Of a DNA stretch of 64,000 nt, positions 53,037 through 61,734 are shown in pieces. The stretch covers positions 1 to 64,000 of the forward strand of contig JACQZN010000096.1 in the NCBI GenBank assembly GCA_016213845.1, in the 5' to 3' direction. The notes beneath the pieces were generated by a model. The model had not been told where the DNA came from and ran no database searches. It saw only the letters and a program-made list of their open reading frames with translations. The stretch comes from Candidatus Wallbacteria bacterium. GTDB lineage: Bacteria > Muiribacteriota > UBA6191 > JACPRK01. The translations under genes and the position numbers were made by a program. Every line of letters starts with the position of its first letter. Within the stretch, counting starts at the first letter, position 1.

Positions 53037-54042
53037 ACAATCGCCGGGCGCCGGCCAGGGGCCCCAGGCAGAGGAACCGACCTACATCCAGGGCATCACG
53101 GAGGCTCTGCGCGAGGAGCTGCAGTCCGACCCGAACGTCTTCCTCATCGGCGAGGACATCGGGACCTACGGCGGCGCCTTCAAGGTCACGAAAGGGTTTC
53201 TCCAGGAGTTCGGCCCGGCGCGGATCGTCGACACTCCCATCAGCGAATCGGCCATCGTGGGCGCGGCCACCGGAGCGGCTCTGATGGGCATGCGGCCGGT
53301 GGTCGAGATGCAGTTCATCGACTTCATCAGCTGCGGTTGGAACCAGATCGTCAACATGGCCGCCAAGCTCCACTACCGCTGGGGGCCGAGCGTGCCGATC
53401 ACGATTCGCGGACCCAGCGGCGGTTACACCCACGGAGGACCTTTTCACTCCGAAAATCCGGAGGCCTGGTTCTGCCACGTCCCCGGTCTCAAGGTCGTGG
53501 CGCCGTCGACCGGCTGGGACGCGAAAGGGCTGCTGAAGGCCGCCATCCGCGACCCGAACCCGGTGATCTACCTGGAACACAAGTTCCTGTACCGCCGCAT
53601 CCGCGGACCGCTCCCCGGTCCGGACACGGTCGTGCCCATCGGCAAGGCCGAGGTCAAGCGGGCCGGGACCGACGCCAGCGTGATCACCTACGGCAGCGGC
53701 GTCCATCTGGCGCTCGAAGCCGCCGCCGAGCTCGCTCGACAAGGCCACTCGGTGGAGGTGCTCGACCTGCGGACTCTGCGACCGCTGGATCTGGAGGCGA
53801 TCGTGGCGACCGTGGAGAAGACCGGAAAGGTGCTCATCCTGCACGAAGCGCACCTGACGGGCGGCGTGGGGGGCGAAGTCGCCGCGCTCATCGCCGAACA
53901 CGCGTTCGAACGGCTCGACGCGCCGGTGATGCGGCTGGCCAGCGCGGACACGCCGGTGCCGTACTCGGACGCTCTGGAGCAGTTCGTCTTGCCGGACGCC
54001 GCCCGGGTGCGGCAGGCGCTCGAGAGCCTGCTGGATTACTGA
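53023..54042 (+). CDS. 2-oxo acid dehydrogenase E1 component, beta subunit
   Basis: 339 aa. GTG 53023 is chosen over ATG 53005 because GGAGGGAGG lies just upstream of it inside the E1alpha end. Motifs: GEDIGTYGGAFKVTKG, DTPISESAIVGAATGAALMG, GPSGGYTHGGPFHSENPEAW and the C-terminal transketolase-like region VEVLDLRTLRPLDLEAI. It forms the alpha2beta2 E1 with the preceding subunit. EHKFLYRR is usual in alpha-ketoacid E1beta proteins of the branched-chain/pyruvate-type. Confidence 0.93.
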   Translation: MRAAEQSPGAGQGPQAEEPTYIQGITEALREELQSDPNVFLIGEDIGTYGGAFKVTKGFLQEFGPARIVDTPISESAIVGAATGAALMGMRPVVEMQFIDFISCGWNQIVNMAAKLHYRWGPSVPITIRGPSGGYTHGGPFHSENPEAWFCHVPGLKVVAPSTGWDAKGLLKAAIRDPNPVIYLEHKFLYRRIRGPLPGPDTVVPIGKAEVKRAGTDASVITYGSGVHLALEAAAELARQGHSVEVLDLRTLRPLDLEAIVATVEKTGKVLILHEAHLTGGVGGEVAALIAEHAFERLDAPVMRLASADTPVPYSDALEQFVLPDAARVRQALESLLDY

Positions 54043-54044
54043 CG

Positions 54045-54677
54045 ATGGCGAAGCAAGCCTCCGGCTGGACCGGCGAGGAGCGACGGGTGCTCGATCGGCT
54101 GCGGTCTCCCGAGGCCGTGCAGAGCTTCCTGGACGACGTCCCGTACAACGACGAGATCACCTGCAGGTCGCCGCGCCGCGTTCTACGAGATCGCAAGGCG
54201 CACTGCATGGAGGGCGCCCTCCTGGCCGCAGCCGCCTTCGCGCACCACGGCCGCAGACCGGCGCTGGTCGACCTGCGCGCCGCCAAGGGCAAGGACGACG
54301 ACCACGTGATCGTGGTCTTCCAGGAAGCCGGCTTCTGGGGCGCCGTCGCCAAGTCGAACTTCTCCGGGCTGCGATACCGCTCTGCTGTCTACCGGTCGCT
54401 CAGGGAGCTGGCCGTCTCGTACTTCGAGGACTACTTCAACCTCCAGGCCGAGCGGACGCTGCGAAGCTACAGCCGCCCACTGGTGCTGAGCGACCGGGTC
54501 TTTCCCGGCTGGCGGACGGCGGAGCACGACCTGGACGCGATCGGCGAGCATCTCGACGGACTGGTCCACACGCCGCTCGTCACGCCCGCGCGCGCTCGCC
54601 GGCTCCCCAAGGTCGACAAGCGGCGCTTCGAGGCCGGCTTGCTCGGCAGCAACCCGGACGGCCTCTTCAAGGGATAG
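54045..54677 (+). CDS. Transglutaminase-like superfamily protein in the lipoate/2-oxo acid dehydrogenase operon
   Basis: 210 aa, starting 2 nt after the E1beta stop, so surely in the same transcript. It contains the papain-like transglutaminase pattern: Cys54 in KAHCMEGALLAAAAFAHHG, His87 in DDDHVIVVF and a downstream GAVAKSNF segment that would supply the third catalytic position. No signal peptide, so it is cytoplasmic. Such small transglutaminase-like proteins are of unknown substrate; the location between E1beta and E2/lipA suggests an amide-bond activity on a lipoyl protein or other complex component, which is inference. Confidence 0.75.
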   Translation: MAKQASGWTGEERRVLDRLRSPEAVQSFLDDVPYNDEITCRSPRRVLRDRKAHCMEGALLAAAAFAHHGRRPALVDLRAAKGKDDDHVIVVFQEAGFWGAVAKSNFSGLRYRSAVYRSLRELAVSYFEDYFNLQAERTLRSYSRPLVLSDRVFPGWRTAEHDLDAIGEHLDGLVHTPLVTPARARRLPKVDKRRFEAGLLGSNPDGLFKG

Positions 54678-54684
54678 CCCCGGC

Positions 54685-55854
54685 TCAGCGGGCCATCACG
54701 AGATCGCTGGCGATCGACTCGTCGGGGGCGATCTCCGGTCGGACGGTGGCGAGAGGCTCCTCCGCGGCGACCACGGGGCGGGCCATCACGAGCTGCCCGT
54801 CGAACCGGTCGCGGAGGGTGTCGTCCCCGGCGCCCTCGGCCACGGGGAGGCTCGACGGCTCGCCGGACGGCCGCTCGGGCGTCTTGCGGCCGCCGTCATC
54901 GCGGACCTCGCCGCCGTCGAGACGGTCGGCCTGGCGGCGTAGCCAGGCGACGGCGCCCTTGTCGGCGCGGCCGGTGATGCCGTGAGTGCCAATCCAGTTT
55001 CCGATCTGCGTGCCGACCAGTCCGCCGACGACGCCGCCGACCACGCTGCCGACGACCGGGATCGGGATGATGGCCTGGCCGATGACAGCGCCGACGCTGC
55101 CGCCCACGAGGGCGCCGGCGTCGCGGGCCGGGTCGACCTGCCGCATGCTCTGGGCAAGCGCGCCCTCGAGGCTGGGCTTGCCGTGGGCCACGCTGCTCCC
55201 GAAGTTGGAGCCGATGAGGAACATCGAGTAGCTGATCAGCGGGCGGGCGACGAAGCCGGCGACCGGGCCGATGGGGCCAAGCGTGCCGGCCAGCGCCGAC
55301 TGGGCGGCGGCGCCGAGGGCGTCCCCGGCGAATCCGGCTGCCAGACCGCCGGCGATGGCGCCGGGCTCGAAGGCGCGAGCCAGCTTGGCGGGGCTGACGC
55401 GGCCGTCGACCGCGATCTGGCGATTCAGCTCGATGCTGACCGGGGCGATGAGCGAGCCGACCATGCTGAGCGGCGACATGTTGTTGCGGACGCTGGCGCG
55501 GACGTTGGCGCGGACGTCGAGCGGCCGGATGCTGGCGGCGACCGCGCTGCGGGGGGTCGAGTGGACGCTGTAGTCGGTGGCGTAGAAGCGGCCCTCGCGG
55601 TAGTTGGTCCGAACCTGGGTGGCGAGCTGGCGCGGATTGGCGGCCGCAGCGGCACGCTGAACTCCCTGGCGCAGCGCGGTCGATACGGGCGGCAGGCTCC
55701 GGAGCCTGCTGGAAGCCGCAGCCGGGGCGCCGTCCAGGTGCGTGGCGGCCGGGACGTCCATCGCGGCCTCGAGGTCCTGGCCGCGAGCCGGGGCCGAAAC
55801 GGTCGTGAGCAGGGCCGCCAGGAGAAGGATTCGAGAGGGCGTCATCGTCTTCAC
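54685..55854 (-). CDS. Secreted glycine-zipper-rich hypothetical protein
   Basis: 389 aa from GTG 55854 (ATG 55845 gives the same signal peptide, PSRILLLAALLTTVSAPARG). The mid-protein is Gly/Ala-rich with zipper patterns (GAIAGGLAAGFAGDALGAAA; VVGSVVGGVVGGLVGTQIGN) like those of membrane-inserting or outer-membrane glycine-zipper proteins. The C-terminus is Asp/Glu/Arg-rich and carries two LVMAR motifs, the last five residues included. No family recognised. It stands on the opposite strand inside the dehydrogenase cluster, with only 7 nt to the convergent transglutaminase-like gene. Confidence 0.6.
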   Translation of the reverse strand: MKTMTPSRILLLAALLTTVSAPARGQDLEAAMDVPAATHLDGAPAAASSRLRSLPPVSTALRQGVQRAAAAANPRQLATQVRTNYREGRFYATDYSVHSTPRSAVAASIRPLDVRANVRASVRNNMSPLSMVGSLIAPVSIELNRQIAVDGRVSPAKLARAFEPGAIAGGLAAGFAGDALGAAAQSALAGTLGPIGPVAGFVARPLISYSMFLIGSNFGSSVAHGKPSLEGALAQSMRQVDPARDAGALVGGSVGAVIGQAIIPIPVVGSVVGGVVGGLVGTQIGNWIGTHGITGRADKGAVAWLRRQADRLDGGEVRDDGGRKTPERPSGEPSSLPVAEGAGDDTLRDRFDGQLVMARPVVAAEEPLATVRPEIAPDESIASDLVMAR

Positions 55855-55885
55855 GTCCGGAGCTATGCGGTTGCCGCTTCCGGGT

Positions 55886-55915
55886 TTGGACTTTCTTTTC
55901 GGGTGTCGCTACAAT
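55886..55915 (+). promoter_or_regulatory. Sigma70-type promoter of the E2-lipA unit
   Basis: -35 TTGGAC (55886-55891), 18-nt spacer, -10 TACAAT (55910-55915), with about 40 nt of leader before ATG 55963. It makes E2-lipA a separate transcription unit from lpdA-lipB-E1. Confidence 0.65.
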
Positions 55916-55962
55916 GCCCGCGTCCCCACCGCAGTGATCCCCAGGAACGGAGAAGCCACTCT

Positions 55963-57321
55963 ATGCTCACCGATCTCGTGATGCCCCAGATGGGCGAAAG
56001 CGTCGCCGAAGGCACCGTTACCAAGTGGTACGTCAAGGCCGGAGACGCCGTCCAGAAGGACCAGACCGTCCTCTCCATCAGCACCGACAAGGTCGACGCC
56101 GAGATCCCGGCGCCAGCGGCCGGCGTCCTGACGGAGGTGCTGGTCGGCGAAGGCACCAAGGTGAACATCGGGACCGTTCTGGCGCGGATCGACTCGGATG
56201 CCTCGGCCGGCGCGGCCCGGGTCGCGGCGCCGGCGCCTGCAGCGGCCGTGGCGGCACCAGTCGAAACGCCCGCGCAGGCCGCGGCGGCGATCGTGGCGGC
56301 CTCCCCTGCCCCGCCGCCGCCCGTCGCAGCGCCCAGAGCGGCACCGGCTGCTGCGCCGGCGGGCGACGATCGGCGCGGCTTCTACTCACCGCTGGTCCTG
56401 TCCATCGCGCGCACGGAAGGTGTCTCGATGGACGAGCTGGCGAGCATCCGAGGCAGCGGCACCGGCGGGCGCGTCCAGAAGAAGGACATCCTGGCCTATG
56501 TCGAGTCGCGCAAAGCGGGAGGCACGGCGCCGGCCCCGGCAGCCGGTTCGGCAGCATCTGCGACGGCGACGCCCGCAGCGCCTCAACCGCTTGCGCCGGC
56601 TCCCGCGCCGACTGTCCACGGCTCCGACGTCGAGGTCGTGGCGATGGACACGATGCGGCGCGCGATCTCGGAGCACATGGTGCGCAGTGTCCACACCTCC
56701 CCGCACGTGACCTCGCTGCACGAGGTCGACATGACGCGCATCGCGCGATTCCGCGAGAAGGCGAAGGCGCAGTTCCAGGCCCGCGAGGGCTTCAATCTCA
56801 CCTTCACGCCGTTCTTCGTCGCGGCAGCCGCCCGGGCTCTGCGGAGCTTCCCTGCAGTCAACGCCAGCATCGACGGGACGAACGTGCTGCTCAAGCGTCG
56901 AATCAACATCGGCGTGGCGGTGGCCCTGGAGGGCCAGGGGCTGATCGTGCCAGTCGTGAAGAGCGCCGACACGATGAACCTGGTCGGACTGGCGCGCGCG
57001 CTGAACGACCTGGTGGCCCGCGCCCGCACGCGCAAGCTGGCGCCCGACGACGTCGCCGGGGGCACGTTCACCATCACGAACCTGGGCAGCGCGGGAAGCC
57101 TGACTGGCACGCCCATCATCAACCAGCCCCAGGTGGCCATCATGGGCGTCGGGGCCATCAAGAAGCGGCCGGTGGTGATCGATGACGCCATCGCCATCCG
57201 CGAGATGATGTTCCTCAGCATGAGCTACGACCACCGCTGGGTGGACGGGATGCTCGCCGGGCGTTTCCTGAGCGCCGTGACCGAGCAGCTGGAGCAGATG
57301 GAGCTGGAGGGACACTTCTGA
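55963..57321 (+). CDS. 2-oxo acid dehydrogenase E2 component (dihydrolipoyl acyltransferase)
   Basis: 452 aa. One N-terminal lipoyl domain (1-75) with the lipoylated Lys43 in STDKVDAEIP, an Ala/Pro linker, a peripheral-subunit-binding domain (about 145-180, FYSPLVLSIARTEGV...GRVQKKDIL), a second linker and the catalytic core (about 225-452) ending in SYDHRWVDG with the active-site His and Asp. MGESVAEGT at the N-terminus is the wording usual for branched-chain and 2-oxoglutarate E2 proteins. It forms the complex core, passing acyl groups from E1 to CoA. lipA follows 31 nt downstream. Confidence 0.95.
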   Translation: MLTDLVMPQMGESVAEGTVTKWYVKAGDAVQKDQTVLSISTDKVDAEIPAPAAGVLTEVLVGEGTKVNIGTVLARIDSDASAGAARVAAPAPAAAVAAPVETPAQAAAAIVAASPAPPPPVAAPRAAPAAAPAGDDRRGFYSPLVLSIARTEGVSMDELASIRGSGTGGRVQKKDILAYVESRKAGGTAPAPAAGSAASATATPAAPQPLAPAPAPTVHGSDVEVVAMDTMRRAISEHMVRSVHTSPHVTSLHEVDMTRIARFREKAKAQFQAREGFNLTFTPFFVAAAARALRSFPAVNASIDGTNVLLKRRINIGVAVALEGQGLIVPVVKSADTMNLVGLARALNDLVARARTRKLAPDDVAGGTFTITNLGSAGSLTGTPIINQPQVAIMGVGAIKKRPVVIDDAIAIREMMFLSMSYDHRWVDGMLAGRFLSAVTEQLEQMELEGHF

Positions 57322-57352
57322 GGCGGCCGGCTCCAGCGGCGGGCGGCAAGGC

Positions 57353-58219
57353 GTGACCGGCCCGGGAGAGCGACCTTCCTGGCTGCGGGTCAAGGCGCCG
57401 GGCGGCGACGGCTTCCGAGCCGTGCTGGCCACGGTGCGCGAGGCGAAGCTCCACACGGTGTGCGAGAGCGCGCGCTGCCCCAACCAGGGCGAGTGCTGGT
57501 CCCGCGGAACGGCGACGTTCATGATCCTGGGAAACGTCTGCACGCGCAGCTGCGGCTTCTGCGCCGTGGAGACCGGGCGGCCGACCGAGCTGGACCTGGA
57601 CGAGCCGCGGCGCGTGGCCGAGGCCGTCGCCGCGATGGGCCTGGGCTACGCGGTTGTGACGAGCGTCAACCGCGACGAGCTGGCCGACGGGGGCGCAGGG
57701 ATCTTCGCGCGAACGGTGCGGGCGATCCGGGCCGCCGTGCCCGGGTGCCGCGTCGAGCTTCTGATTCCCGACTTTCGTGGCGACCCGGAGGCGCTGGCGA
57801 CCGTGCTCCAGGTCAGGCCGGACGTGCTCAACCACAACACCGAGACCGTGCCGAGGCTCTACGCGCGGGTGCGCCCTCAGGCCGACTACGCCAGGACCCT
57901 TCAGGTGCTGGCGCGATCGGCCGAATCCGGCGTCCCGACGAAGAGCGGCCTGATGCTGGGGCTGGGCGAGACAAAGGCCGAAGTGCTCCAGGTGCTCGAA
58001 GACCTCAGGAGCCAGGGCTGCAGCATCCTGACACTGGGGCAGTACCTGTCGCCCGGCCCGGGCTACCTGCCGATCGCGCGATGGGTGCCTCCCGAGGAGT
58101 TCGACGAGCTGCGAGTTGCGGCGCTCGAGCTCGGCTTCGCCCACTGCGAGTCCGGCCCGCTGGTGCGGAGCAGCTACCATGCGGAAGATGCGACCGGAGG
58201 CTCGAGGCTTGAGGCTTGA
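57353..58219 (+). CDS. lipA: Lipoyl synthase LipA (radical SAM)
   Basis: 288 aa from GTG 57353. Both iron-sulfur clusters are set up: auxiliary cluster CX4CX5C at Cys37/42/48 and the radical-SAM CX3CX2C at Cys63/67/70. The C-terminal RSSYHA carries the Ser that ligates the auxiliary cluster. It inserts two sulfurs into the octanoyl chain put on E2 by LipB. The last six residues (GSRLEA) and the stop are encoded by the 7-bp tandem repeat at 58198, so the original C-terminus has been extended or overwritten by repeat DNA. Confidence 0.96.
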   Translation: MTGPGERPSWLRVKAPGGDGFRAVLATVREAKLHTVCESARCPNQGECWSRGTATFMILGNVCTRSCGFCAVETGRPTELDLDEPRRVAEAVAAMGLGYAVVTSVNRDELADGGAGIFARTVRAIRAAVPGCRVELLIPDFRGDPEALATVLQVRPDVLNHNTETVPRLYARVRPQADYARTLQVLARSAESGVPTKSGLMLGLGETKAEVLQVLEDLRSQGCSILTLGQYLSPGPGYLPIARWVPPEEFDELRVAALELGFAHCESGPLVRSSYHAEDATGGSRLEA

Positions 58220-58242
58220 GGCTTGAGGCTCGAGGCTCGAGG
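58198..58242. repeat. Tandem heptamer repeat AGGCTYG, 6.4 copies
   Basis: Units at 58198-58239 alternate AGGCTCG and AGGCTTG and overlap the lipA 3' end and stop. A second unrelated heptamer array (GTAGYCA, 6.7 copies) lies at 2994. Both arrays sit where two genes converge. Confidence 0.85.
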
Positions 58243-58281
58243 GGATCAGGCTTCAGGGGTCAGGAGGCGGGGCGGCATCCG

Positions 58282-60384
58282 CTAGGGGGATTTCGAGGCG
58301 CGATCCTCGGCCATGCGGAGCATCTTTTCGAGCACTTCCTCGACGCAGGCGCGCAGGCTCTTGAAGCCGTAGAGATGGAGATTCCGCAGGACCACGGGGT
58401 ACTCGCCGGCGAGCTTACGGGCGCTGCGACCGAACTCGGTGCGGTTGTAGTGCAGGAGGATCAGGCCCTTCAAGCCCTGCTGCAGCCGCTGCCGCACCAG
58501 GGCCAGCGACTTGTCGGGGTTGACGTAGTTGGCGGGAATCCACTCGCCGACGAAGTGGAGCTCCTCGCCCAGCTTCACGAAGCTCTCGTGGTCCCCCATC
58601 TGCTTCTCGTTGCCGCCCACGACGAGCAGCCTGGGCGGGGCCGGGAAGCGGGTCCGAAGGCGCTGCGGCAAATTGGAGTCAGTCGCGCCTCCCAGATCGA
58701 TGCCTAGCCGGTGCGCCTCGAAGTCCAGGCGCTCCGAAAGCGAGTCGAGCTCCGCGGCGGGGATCTCGTTGGAGTAGAGCGCAGCCTCTTCCAGCAGGGA
58801 TCGGGCCGTGCGCAGGCCATCCTCATCCCGCGCGTGGATGTAGCTGCGGGCCAGCTCCAGCAACAGGGCCGCCAGGTTGGCCCGGCGGTCCGGCATCAGT
58901 CCGTAGAGCTCCAGACACTCCTTGCGCCGCTCCAGCGCGTCGAGGACCTCGCCGGTGACGTCTTCGGAGAGCAAGATCTCCTCCAGCTCCGGGTAGAACT
59001 CCTGATCCATGCAGAGCTGTTTGAGCTCCTGGTACGTCGCGGAGCCGGCCCGGCCGTCGGCCAGCCCATTCTCGGCCCGCAGCTTGAGCGTGAGCGCGTC
59101 GCGGCGGTCGGGCTTCTTGAGGTAGAGCTGCAAGAGCCCCAGGGCCACCTCGAGGGCCTTGGCATGCTCGCCGTGCGTCAGGAGCTCCCGCCCGATGGCC
59201 GCGCCGTCCACCGGGTTCTTCAGGCGCGAGAGATCGATGCTCTGCAGGAAGGTGCGGGCCGCCGGCTCATCGACCGTCCGCAACAGCCGGTAGAGGTTGA
59301 GGCGGTCTGCGAGCGGCCAGCTCTGCGCCTCATGCGCCTGGCCTAGGAGGTTGAGCGCCTTCGGCACCTCCTGGCGCGCGCCCCGGCCCATCAGGAGAGC
59401 CTCGGCGAGGTAGGCTTTGATGCGGGGCTCGATGCGGCTGCGATTACGCATCTTCATCGCCTTGAGCGAGCGGTGGGCCATCTCGAAGAGCTGGGCGGCG
59501 CGCTCGGGCTGGCCGTCCTCCAGCGTGAGAACGCCCAGGGCGAAGGCACCGTTGATGCTGAACCCGACACCCGAGGCGACGGCCTTTTCGAAGGCCTCCC
59601 TGGCCTGGGCGCCGTGCTCCCAGCGCTGGCCCTTCTGCAGGTTGTTGATCGAGGAGAGCCCCAGGTAGCAGAGGCCGATGTCGCACCATAGGACTGCCTT
59701 CTGGCTATCGCTGGGCTCGCGGTCGAAGCCTTCGCGGAATCGCGCGATGGCCTCTTGCCAGTCGCCGGCTTTCTGTTCGCACTGTCCGAGCTTTCGGTAG
59801 ACGCGCACGGCCAGCTGCCCGAGGCTCTTCATCAGGAGCGGCCGGCGCGTCACGCTGTCGAGCAGACCGCGGGCCTCCTCGAGGCGGTTATCCTTCATGA
59901 GCTGGTCGGAGCGCGTGAGATAGGTGGGAATCAGCTCGGAGGCCAGGCGCTGGCACTTCTGGCTCGCCTCGAGCGCCAGGCCCCGCTCCAGGTAGTCGAG
60001 TGCGGCGCCGACGTCGCCGCTGTCGCTGGCGGCATGGGCCAGTGGCGCCAGCAAGTGGCTGGCGATCTCGGGATCGGCCGTGAGCGCCGGGAAGGCAGCG
60101 AGCCGGGTCATCTCGAGGACCTTGGCGGTCTGCCCCTTTTCCAGCAGCGCCTCGATGTGCCCGTAGAGCTCCCAGCGCGCGGATGGGGGGTCGGGCGGCT
60201 CCTTGAAGCGGACCCCCAGGAGCTCGGCGGCAAAGCCGGCCAGGAAGTAACTTCGCGACCTGCCCGGGTTGAGGTGGAGCACGTCCTCCACCATCGACTG
60301 GACGCGCTCGCTCGTCAGGCCCTCCCGCCCGTTGGCGGTGAGCGATATGAGCTCGACCAGGTGCCGATCCAGCTCCGACTCCAA
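58282..60384 (-). CDS. TPR-rich protein with C-terminal DUF2325-like domain
   Basis: 700 aa from TTG 60384, with GGAGG 4-5 nt upstream. About 560 residues of TPR-like helix pairs (for example AALDYLERGLALEASQ, KLGQCEQKAGDWQEAIARFR) are followed by an alpha/beta domain (about 600-690): LLVVGGNEKQMGDHESFVKL, EWIPANYVNPDKSLALVR and LILLHYNRTEFGRSARK, which resembles DUF2325. No signal peptide; cytoplasmic. A role as signalling or assembly scaffold is possible but not shown. Convergent with lipA. Confidence 0.7.
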   Translation of the reverse strand: MESELDRHLVELISLTANGREGLTSERVQSMVEDVLHLNPGRSRSYFLAGFAAELLGVRFKEPPDPPSARWELYGHIEALLEKGQTAKVLEMTRLAAFPALTADPEIASHLLAPLAHAASDSGDVGAALDYLERGLALEASQKCQRLASELIPTYLTRSDQLMKDNRLEEARGLLDSVTRRPLLMKSLGQLAVRVYRKLGQCEQKAGDWQEAIARFREGFDREPSDSQKAVLWCDIGLCYLGLSSINNLQKGQRWEHGAQAREAFEKAVASGVGFSINGAFALGVLTLEDGQPERAAQLFEMAHRSLKAMKMRNRSRIEPRIKAYLAEALLMGRGARQEVPKALNLLGQAHEAQSWPLADRLNLYRLLRTVDEPAARTFLQSIDLSRLKNPVDGAAIGRELLTHGEHAKALEVALGLLQLYLKKPDRRDALTLKLRAENGLADGRAGSATYQELKQLCMDQEFYPELEEILLSEDVTGEVLDALERRKECLELYGLMPDRRANLAALLLELARSYIHARDEDGLRTARSLLEEAALYSNEIPAAELDSLSERLDFEAHRLGIDLGGATDSNLPQRLRTRFPAPPRLLVVGGNEKQMGDHESFVKLGEELHFVGEWIPANYVNPDKSLALVRQRLQQGLKGLILLHYNRTEFGRSARKLAGEYPVVLRNLHLYGFKSLRACVEEVLEKMLRMAEDRASKSP

Positions 60385-60437
60385 CGGTCCTCCATTCGTA
60401 GCCGGCGAGGCATCTTAGCACGAGTTGCGCACGTCGG

Positions 60438-60466
60438 TTGATCCCGCCCGGCACGGCTGCTATGGT
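60438..60466 (+). promoter_or_regulatory. Sigma70-type promoter of the ECF sigma operon
   Basis: -35 TTGATC (60438-60443), 17-nt spacer, -10 TATGGT (60461-60466) with extended TGC. Leader of about 40 nt with AAGGAG before ATG 60511. No second, autoregulated ECF promoter could be recognised. Confidence 0.65.
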
Positions 60467-60510
60467 CGCGCCGGGGATATTTTCAAACCCCGCCGACGCA
60501 AGGAGCGTAG

Positions 60511-61086
60511 ATGGGGGTGAGTGAAGACGCCGCGAGCCAAAATCCAGACGAATCCGACCGGGCCGACGCGCGTCTGGCGCGAGGCGGTGACCGGGCGGCG
60601 TTCCGCCGCATCGTGGAGCGCCATCAGAACCGGGTGTTCAACCTGGCGTTGCGAATCCTGCGCAGTCGGGAGGACGCCCTGGAGGCAGCCCAGGATACTT
60701 TTCTGCGCGCCCACGAGAAGTTGCACCAGTACCGGCCGGAGCACCGGTTCGGCAACTGGCTGCTGCGCATCGCCCAGAATCTCGCGATCAGCCGGCTGCG
60801 CATCCGCAAGCCGGAGAGCGCAGGCCCGGAGTGCGACGACATCGCCGACAGCTCGCCCGGCCCCGAGGCGACCGTGGGCCGCCGCGAGCAGCTGGCCAGC
60901 GTCGACCGGTGCCTTGCGGGGCTTGCGGAGAAGTACCGCACGACGCTTCTGCTGCGACACCAGGAGGGCTGCTCGCTCGCCGAGATCGCCTATGTCCTGG
61001 ACGTCCCGATCGGAACGGTCAAATTCCGCCTTCACCAGGGATACCTGCTGCTGCGAGGCCGGCTGCGCCTGAGCGAGACCGAATGA
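60511..61086 (+). CDS. ECF RNA polymerase sigma factor (RpoE-like)
   Basis: 191 aa, AAGGAG before the ATG. Region 2 (AFRRIVERHQNRVFNLALRI, EDALEAAQDTFLRAHEKLHQY) and region 4 (LAGLAEKYRTTLLLRHQEGC, SLAEIAYVLDVPIGTVKFRL) are both present and no region 3 intervenes, as in ECF sigmas. It directs RNA polymerase to stress or envelope genes when freed from its anti-sigma, which is encoded next with an ATGA overlap. The secreted protein at 61735 is a likely target or partner by position. Confidence 0.94.
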   Translation: MGVSEDAASQNPDESDRADARLARGGDRAAFRRIVERHQNRVFNLALRILRSREDALEAAQDTFLRAHEKLHQYRPEHRFGNWLLRIAQNLAISRLRIRKPESAGPECDDIADSSPGPEATVGRREQLASVDRCLAGLAEKYRTTLLLRHQEGCSLAEIAYVLDVPIGTVKFRLHQGYLLLRGRLRLSETE

Positions 61087-61691
61087 ACTGCCTGGACGCA
61101 AGAGAGATGTTCGCCGAGCTGCTGGCCGAGGAGCTGCAACCGGCGGCGGCCGAGCGGCTGACGGCGCACGTGGCGGCCTGTGGTGCGTGCGCCGACGAGC
61201 TCGACCTGCTGCGAGCGGCCGTCGCGGAAATCGGGCAGCTGCCGGTGCACGCGGCGCCGCCCGAGCTGGCGGACGCGGTGATGGGCAAGCTCGCGTCCGG
61301 GCCCGGGTGGTTCGAGCGGCTGCGCGAGAGCTGGGGCACGGCGGCCCTGGCGGCGGCAGGCGCGGGGGCGATCGCTGCAGGGGCGTTCATGCCGGGGGCG
61401 AGCTCGCCGCCGCCAGCGGGTCTGCCGGCCGCCGGACAGCCGGTCTCGCCGGCCGCTGCAAGCGCCCCCGAGGGCGAGCGCTCCGCGGCGCGAAGCCTGG
61501 CGCCGACGGTGCCCGAGAGCGCGGCGGTCGCTGCGGGCCCATCGTCCGAGCCTGCACGCGCCGAGCGGCGCATCGGCCCGGGCGCCGGGCCGCGCATCGA
61601 GGCACTGCAGGGCAGCCGCGAAGGCCGCCCCGTGGAGCCCGCCGCCGGAACGGCCGATCTCGAGCGACCCCTGGACGGCCCGAAAGACTGA
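61083..61691 (+). CDS. Membrane anti-sigma factor with zinc-finger (zf-HC2) domain
   Basis: 202 aa, ATG overlapping the sigma stop (ATGA). The N-terminal ZAS/zf-HC2 motif HX3CX2C is His29, Cys33, Cys36 (LTAHVAACGACADEL). One membrane helix (about 85-108, WGTAALAAAGAGAIAAGAFM) is followed by an extracytoplasmic Pro/Ala/Gly/Arg-rich tail of ~95 residues with no recognised sensor fold. It holds the ECF sigma at the membrane; release by proteolysis or zinc/redox loss is usual for the family. Confidence 0.88.
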   Translation: MNCLDAREMFAELLAEELQPAAAERLTAHVAACGACADELDLLRAAVAEIGQLPVHAAPPELADAVMGKLASGPGWFERLRESWGTAALAAAGAGAIAAGAFMPGASSPPPAGLPAAGQPVSPAAASAPEGERSAARSLAPTVPESAAVAAGPSSEPARAERRIGPGAGPRIEALQGSREGRPVEPAAGTADLERPLDGPKD

Positions 61692-61734
61692 CAACCAACC
61701 CGACGAACCCGAACGGATACAAAGGAGGACCAGG

